A stretch of DNA of 16,226 nt from Bacteroidota bacterium. GTDB taxonomy: Bacteria > Bacteroidota > Bacteroidia > Flavobacteriales > Weeksellaceae. Of this stretch, positions 12,888 through 16,226 are shown in pieces. The translations under genes and the position numbers were made by a program. Positions within the stretch are counted from its first letter, which is position 1; every line of letters starts with the position of its first letter. The stretch is from assembly GCA_023457935.1 (NCBI GenBank), contig JAEXBA010000044.1, positions 1 through 16,226 on the forward strand, in the 5' to 3' direction. The notes under the pieces are model-generated. The model was not told the DNA's origin and ran no database searches. It was given only the letters and a program-made list of their open reading frames with translations.

Positions 12888-15410
12888 TTACGCCATAAAT
12901 CTGTTAATTGAAACATGGTCCTTGATGTATTCCGGGATAATGGTGCGGAGTTCCGGCGTCAGTTTTTTGAAAGTGGTGCCATTGGGGTTAGTATTCAGCA
13001 AGGCAAAGTTTTTATTTTCGATAATCTCCCGGAACTGCGCGTCTGTGATATAACTTTTAAAGTAATTCTTGGCAAAATCGAAATAGGCTTCATCCGGTAG
13101 ATAAAGCGAATCAAACTTTTCAAATTCTTCCTCTAGAAGTTCATCTTTGCTTTTGAAATAGGGAATGTAGCCAAACATTTTTTCAATGATTTCACGCAAA
13201 CTCAATCTGCGGTCTACTTTTGCGGCATCCCGCAGCTTCTGCAGATTGTAATATTCGTTTGGCTTTTCGAAAATATTATCTACTATATATTTTTCAATGG
13301 CATCTAAATCTTTTTCCTGCACCATTTTTTGAATTTCTTTGTCTTCTTTCACCACATCTTCGAAACGGTCGAAATACATCCGGTCGATTTTCATACCGTC
13401 CAGACCAATCTGGTTTTCCTTCATGGTTTTCAAAGGATCAAGTGCAGTGTATTCAAAATCATTATCCGACACAATTCCGCCACCGCCGCCTTCTCCCAAA
13501 CCGGCATTTACTGGCGGAAGTTTCAGAATTTCGTCGTAATTGAACTTCTCCTCAAAATACTCACAGTTTGCGAAGAAATCAAATAACTTGAAAGCCTTCT
13601 TATCCGGATTCTGAACGAGTTTCTTTTGCTGGTCATCCTTCAATTCTTTCGTAAAATTGTGCTTTCGCGTTCCCCTTCCTTTTATCTGGATAAAATCTGT
13701 GGGGGAATAAATCGGTCTCATCAAAACTACATTCAAAATATCGGGGCAATCATAACCCGTAGTCATCATCCCAACCGTTACACAAACCCGTGTTTTGCTT
13801 GTTTTGTATAATGGATTAAAATTTCCACTACCGCTGAGTTTATTGTTTTTAAAATTCAACGTAAAATTTTGTGCATCTGGAATAACTGAAGTAACCTGCA
13901 AGGCAAAATCTGAACTGTATTTTTCCGGAAACAATTCCATCGCCATTTTATTTAGCAGCTGCACAATTTTTGCAGCGTGGTTTTGGCTTACCGTAAAAAC
14001 AATGGTCTTGCCTATTTCCCCGGTTATCGGATCGCGTAAGGCATTCTCGAGAAAAGTCTTGCAAAAGATAATGTTGGTATTATCACTGAAAAATTTCTTT
14101 TCAAAATCTCTCTGAGAGTATGAGGCATCCACACTCTCGCCATTTTCATCGGTGGTGGAGACGCTGTATCCCTCATCTGAAAGCAGTTGCGTGGTTACCT
14201 CCGTTCTTGCATCCACTACGATTGGGTTAATTAAATACCCGTCTTTTACACCATGGAGCAAACTGTACTGAAATGTTGGCTTTCCGTCTTCACAACCGAA
14301 TGTGGTATAAGTATCAAGCAGCATCCTTCTCTCCAGTTCGCGTGGATCCTTCTGTTCAAGTGCATCCGCATCTATTTTTTTCAGATAATCTTTAGGTGTA
14401 GCGGTAAGGCCGAGCTTGTACCCCACAAAATATTCAAAAACAGCCCTGCTGTTTCCACCAATACTGCGGTGGGCTTCGTCTGAAATAACAAGATCAAAAT
14501 CAGTCGGCGCAAATAATCGTTTGTATTTATTGTTTGCTAAAAGTGTCTGTACGGTGGATATGACGATTTCGCTTTTCCGCCAATCCTCCCGATTGTCCTT
14601 ATAAATACAAACCGAAAAATCAATTTTTAAATAATCTTTAAAATCTTTTTCTGCCTGCTGCTCGAGCTCAATGCGATCTACTAAAAACAACACCCGTGAA
14701 GCATTACGGGTTTTAAGGAATAATTTTATTGCTGCCGCACTGGTAAGTGTTTTCCCCGTTCCGGTCGCCATTTCAAAAAGAAAACGGTCTTTACCATTTT
14801 TCACTTCCTCCTGAATTCTTTGAATCGCCCGCAATTGATACGGTCGGAGAAACCTTAACCCAGTGTCGAAAATGAATTGATTTTTTGATTTTTCATCTGT
14901 CCACCGCGGATCTTTATCGTAATCAGGATTCTGGGTTTTTGCAATAAAATCATCTTTTACTTCTTCATTTACCAGATCTGAGGGATTAGGCTTAAATTCC
15001 TGATAACTTTCTATGGTTTCAGGCGTAGGGAATCGGGAGATAATATTGGGATTTCCTCTTTTCAGATCCCACAGGTAATGCTGGTTACCATTGGTGAGAA
15101 TTACGAATCTACAGTTTTGGGCATTAGCATATTTTCGTGCTTGCTCCTTTGCAAATAGCGGGTTTATACTTTCTTTTTTCGCTTCCAGAACAATCAGAGG
15201 AAATCCTTTTTCATCTAGTAAGAGATAATCTATATAACCCTTGCTGGTTTGATCAAAATCTTCACCTAAATCATTTAATAGTTTTTCAGTTATCTTAATA
15301 TTGTTTTCAAGAACGATATTTGCTTTTCCCTTTTCATCATCAAAAAAGCGCCAACCGCTCTCTTCCAATAATCTGTTTATCTTTATCCGTGCCTTTGCTT
15401 CTTTAGACAT
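12888..15410 (-). CDS. hsdR: Type I restriction enzyme HsdR (SF2 translocase and nuclease)
   Basis: An 840-residue restriction subunit that translocates DNA with ATP and cuts when the target lacks methylation. The N-terminal nuclease has Gly-Tyr-Ile-Asp (D61) and a strand ending Glu-Ala-Lys (E76, K78), followed by a Glu-Gln-Ala-Arg-Lys-Tyr helix (89-94), the usual order in HsdR. Helicase motifs follow: Walker A Met-Ala-Thr-Gly-Thr-Gly-Lys-Thr (214-221), Asp-Glu-Ala-His (311-314) and Leu-Thr-Ala-Thr-Pro (335-339). Motif VI, Gln-Ile-Lys-Gly-Arg-Gly-Thr-Arg, lies further on. The C-terminal helical part fits the EcoEI-type R C-terminal domain, and the length is close to the type IB enzymes (EcoAI/EcoEI, just over 800) and below the type IA ones. 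The start at ATG 15410 is three bases after the XRE stop, so the two are surely co-transcribed. All catalytic motifs are intact. Confidence 0.95.
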   Translation of the reverse strand: MSKEAKARIKINRLLEESGWRFFDDEKGKANIVLENNIKITEKLLNDLGEDFDQTSKGYIDYLLLDEKGFPLIVLEAKKESINPLFAKEQARKYANAQNCRFVILTNGNQHYLWDLKRGNPNIISRFPTPETIESYQEFKPNPSDLVNEEVKDDFIAKTQNPDYDKDPRWTDEKSKNQFIFDTGLRFLRPYQLRAIQRIQEEVKNGKDRFLFEMATGTGKTLTSAAAIKLFLKTRNASRVLFLVDRIELEQQAEKDFKDYLKIDFSVCIYKDNREDWRKSEIVISTVQTLLANNKYKRLFAPTDFDLVISDEAHRSIGGNSRAVFEYFVGYKLGLTATPKDYLKKIDADALEQKDPRELERRMLLDTYTTFGCEDGKPTFQYSLLHGVKDGYLINPIVVDARTEVTTQLLSDEGYSVSTTDENGESVDASYSQRDFEKKFFSDNTNIIFCKTFLENALRDPITGEIGKTIVFTVSQNHAAKIVQLLNKMAMELFPEKYSSDFALQVTSVIPDAQNFTLNFKNNKLSGSGNFNPLYKTSKTRVCVTVGMMTTGYDCPDILNVVLMRPIYSPTDFIQIKGRGTRKHNFTKELKDDQQKKLVQNPDKKAFKLFDFFANCEYFEEKFNYDEILKLPPVNAGLGEGGGGGIVSDNDFEYTALDPLKTMKENQIGLDGMKIDRMYFDRFEDVVKEDKEIQKMVQEKDLDAIEKYIVDNIFEKPNEYYNLQKLRDAAKVDRRLSLREIIEKMFGYIPYFKSKDELLEEEFEKFDSLYLPDEAYFDFAKNYFKSYITDAQFREIIENKNFALLNTNPNGTTFKKLTPELRTIIPEYIKDHVSINRFMA

Positions 15411-15413
15411 ATC

Positions 15414-15623
15414 TCAATTCTTTGTAGAGTTTAATAGATCTTTTATATCCACATCCAACAGTTTCGCAATTTCAAGTAAAGTTTCCATCGAAGGTTGAAT
15501 ATCATTTGTAACCCACCTCGAAACGGTTGTCTCAGATTTATTTAGTTGATTAGCAAGCCATTTATTTGTTCTTTGCTTATCCGCCAAAACAGCTTTCAAT
15601 CTGTTAATTGGTGTTTGCTGCAT
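15414..15623 (-). CDS. XRE-family transcriptional regulator, probable controller of the restriction operon
   Basis: A 69-residue protein that is essentially a single Cro/C1-type helix-turn-helix domain: Lys-Trp-Leu-Ala-Asn-Gln-Leu-Asn-Lys-Ser-Glu-Thr-Thr-Val-Ser-Arg-Trp forms the two key helices (22-38), followed by Pro-Ser-Met-Glu-Thr-Leu and an Asp-Ile-Lys-Asp-Leu-Leu end, the typical fourth and fifth helices. Its size and position, first in the operon and three bases before hsdR, match the controller proteins of restriction-modification systems, which delay or limit nuclease expression. A palindrome at its own promoter supports autoregulation. ATG 15623 is the only sensible start. The helix-turn-helix family is certain; the controller role is inferred. 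Confidence 0.92.
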   Translation of the reverse strand: MQQTPINRLKAVLADKQRTNKWLANQLNKSETTVSRWVTNDIQPSMETLLEIAKLLDVDIKDLLNSTKN

Positions 15624-15628
15624 AAAAA

Positions 15629-15673
15629 TTTACATTTTATGTAAAAATATAGAAATATTTCGTATACACCCAA
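15629..15673 (-). promoter_or_regulatory. Promoter and operator palindrome of the restriction operon
   Basis: On the minus strand, TTG (15673-15671), a 19-base spacer and TATATTTT (15651-15644, 7 of 8 matches to TANNTTTG) form a flavobacterial-type promoter. Directly after it, TTTACAT-AAA-ATGTAAA (15645-15629) is a perfect palindrome of two 7-base arms with a 3-base centre, ending five bases before the XRE start codon. It overlaps the end of the -7 element and probably the transcription start, a repressing position. The XRE protein encoded next is the likely ligand. Confidence 0.75.
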
Positions 15674-15708
15674 TTTTTTCATTCCGAACTCTAATAAACA
15701 TAATATAT

Positions 15709-16226
15709 TCACCTACTCTCATACCCCTCCTTAAACTTCAAGAACTTTTCTGCATCCTTTCGGTTTTTCTGCATCCATTTGTTTATCAGCGTGGTATTGT
15801 GTTCCAGCTGTTTTACTTGCTCGGTTTCATAAATCGCCTTGTTTTCATTCTTGATCTCCTTGAGGATTTCCTCTCGAACCTCGGTCTTAGTTCGGACGCT
15901 CTCTCGGTACCAGTTTTTTCCGAGATAAACAGTTGCTGATAAAATAAAAAATGCAACCAGCAATATAGTCAGGATTCCGAAAAACCAATATTTAACTGTA
16001 TCTGATTTCTGATGGAATTTTTCAAGATGCTTTATAGCGTCCGGAGATAATTCTGCCACAATATTGTTGGGGAGGGATTTAAGCAATTCCTGCCGTTTAA
16101 GATTTTCTTCATGTGCCAGTGCCTGGATTTTCTTCACATCCTCCTTGATGTCGCAGTACATGTGGAAAATCGCCTTCCCCGAAATTTCTACCGTCTTATT
16201 ACTTTCTATGACGCGGTGCAAAAGTT
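15709..16226 (-). CDS. Membrane-anchored coiled-coil protein, 5' end outside the window, possibly mobilisation-related
   Basis: About 170 residues are visible and the frame is still open at the window edge. The first possible start inside (TTG, 16221) is not convincing, so the true start is probably beyond the edge. The visible protein has a charged helical N-terminal part. One membrane helix (about 78-100 of the visible sequence) follows, then a Trp-Tyr-Arg-Glu segment and a long charged C-terminal helix rich in Lys and Glu, ending near Asn-Thr-Thr-Leu-Ile-Asn-Lys-Trp-Met. I recall proteins of this build next to relaxase genes in Bacteroidota mobile elements, with the same Asn-Thr-Thr-Leu-Ile and Lys-Phe-Leu-Lys-Phe-Lys-Glu-Gly-like endings, but cannot confirm it here. 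It lies 85 bases upstream of the XRE gene on the same strand, with the operon promoter in between. Confidence 0.7.
   Translation of the reverse strand, partial: LLHRVIESNKTVEISGKAIFHMYCDIKEDVKKIQALAHEENLKRQELLKSLPNNIVAELSPDAIKHLEKFHQKSDTVKYWFFGILTILLVAFFILSATVYLGKNWYRESVRTKTEVREEILKEIKNENKAIYETEQVKQLEHNTTLINKWMQKNRKDAEKFLKFKEGYESR

Noticed and set aside
1..16226. CRISPR array, tRNA, rRNA or insertion sequence.
   Set aside because: No spaced repeats, no tRNA cloverleaf or rRNA segment and no transposase ORF were seen on either strand.

Overview
The window looks like part of a chromosome or integrative element from a Flavobacteriia bacterium, probably the Chryseobacterium/Kaistella group. Three things point there: AT-rich DNA with A-rich leaders instead of Shine-Dalgarno sites, promoter elements of the Bacteroidota TANNTTTG type, and a signal peptide ending in the Asn-Gly-Gln style common in that phylum. 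The genus is inferred. Almost all genes lie on the minus strand, so the biological order runs from high to low coordinates.

Layout from right to left. At 15709-16226 is the 3' part of a membrane-anchored coiled-coil protein with the look of a mobilisation-module gene; it runs off the window. From 15623 down to 7501 is one tightly packed five-gene unit: an XRE-type regulator with a palindrome over its own promoter, a type I restriction subunit HsdR, a fused HsdM-HsdS protein carrying two target-recognition domains, an exported protein of unknown function, and a DUF2779 protein that combines a Cas4-like PD-(D/E)XK nuclease with a DEDD-type exonuclease. It ends at an inverted repeat shared with the convergent gene. 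At 6539-7429 (plus strand) is a self-inhibited class II Fic AMP-transferase with its own N-terminal helix-turn-helix and a perfect 12-bp inverted repeat over its promoter. Divergent from it (5822-6412) is a conserved TPR-like hypothetical. A 439-base gap with a strong terminator follows.

From 5382 down to 1218 is a McrBC-like, modification-dependent (type IV) restriction operon: a McrB-like AAA+ protein and a DUF2357 McrC-like nuclease. The mcrB-like gene is split in two by a one-base frameshift inside its DUF3578 domain; restoring one base joins the pieces into a single 614-residue protein. At the far left (1-1095) are what look like host genes: a conserved protein with macrodomain-like features, followed by the first 29 codons of a probable small mechanosensitive channel.

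Taken together, 1218-15623 is a defence island: a type I system that cuts DNA lacking its methyl mark, and a type IV system that cuts DNA carrying foreign marks (possibly disabled here), with a Fic enzyme between them and a two-nuclease protein riding on the type I operon. The DNA-recognising parts of both restriction systems are much more AT-rich than their catalytic parts, which suggests that specificity domains have been exchanged by recombination. The features most worth a second look are the exported protein plus DUF2779 nuclease inside the restriction operon, the frameshift, and the two operator-like repeats.
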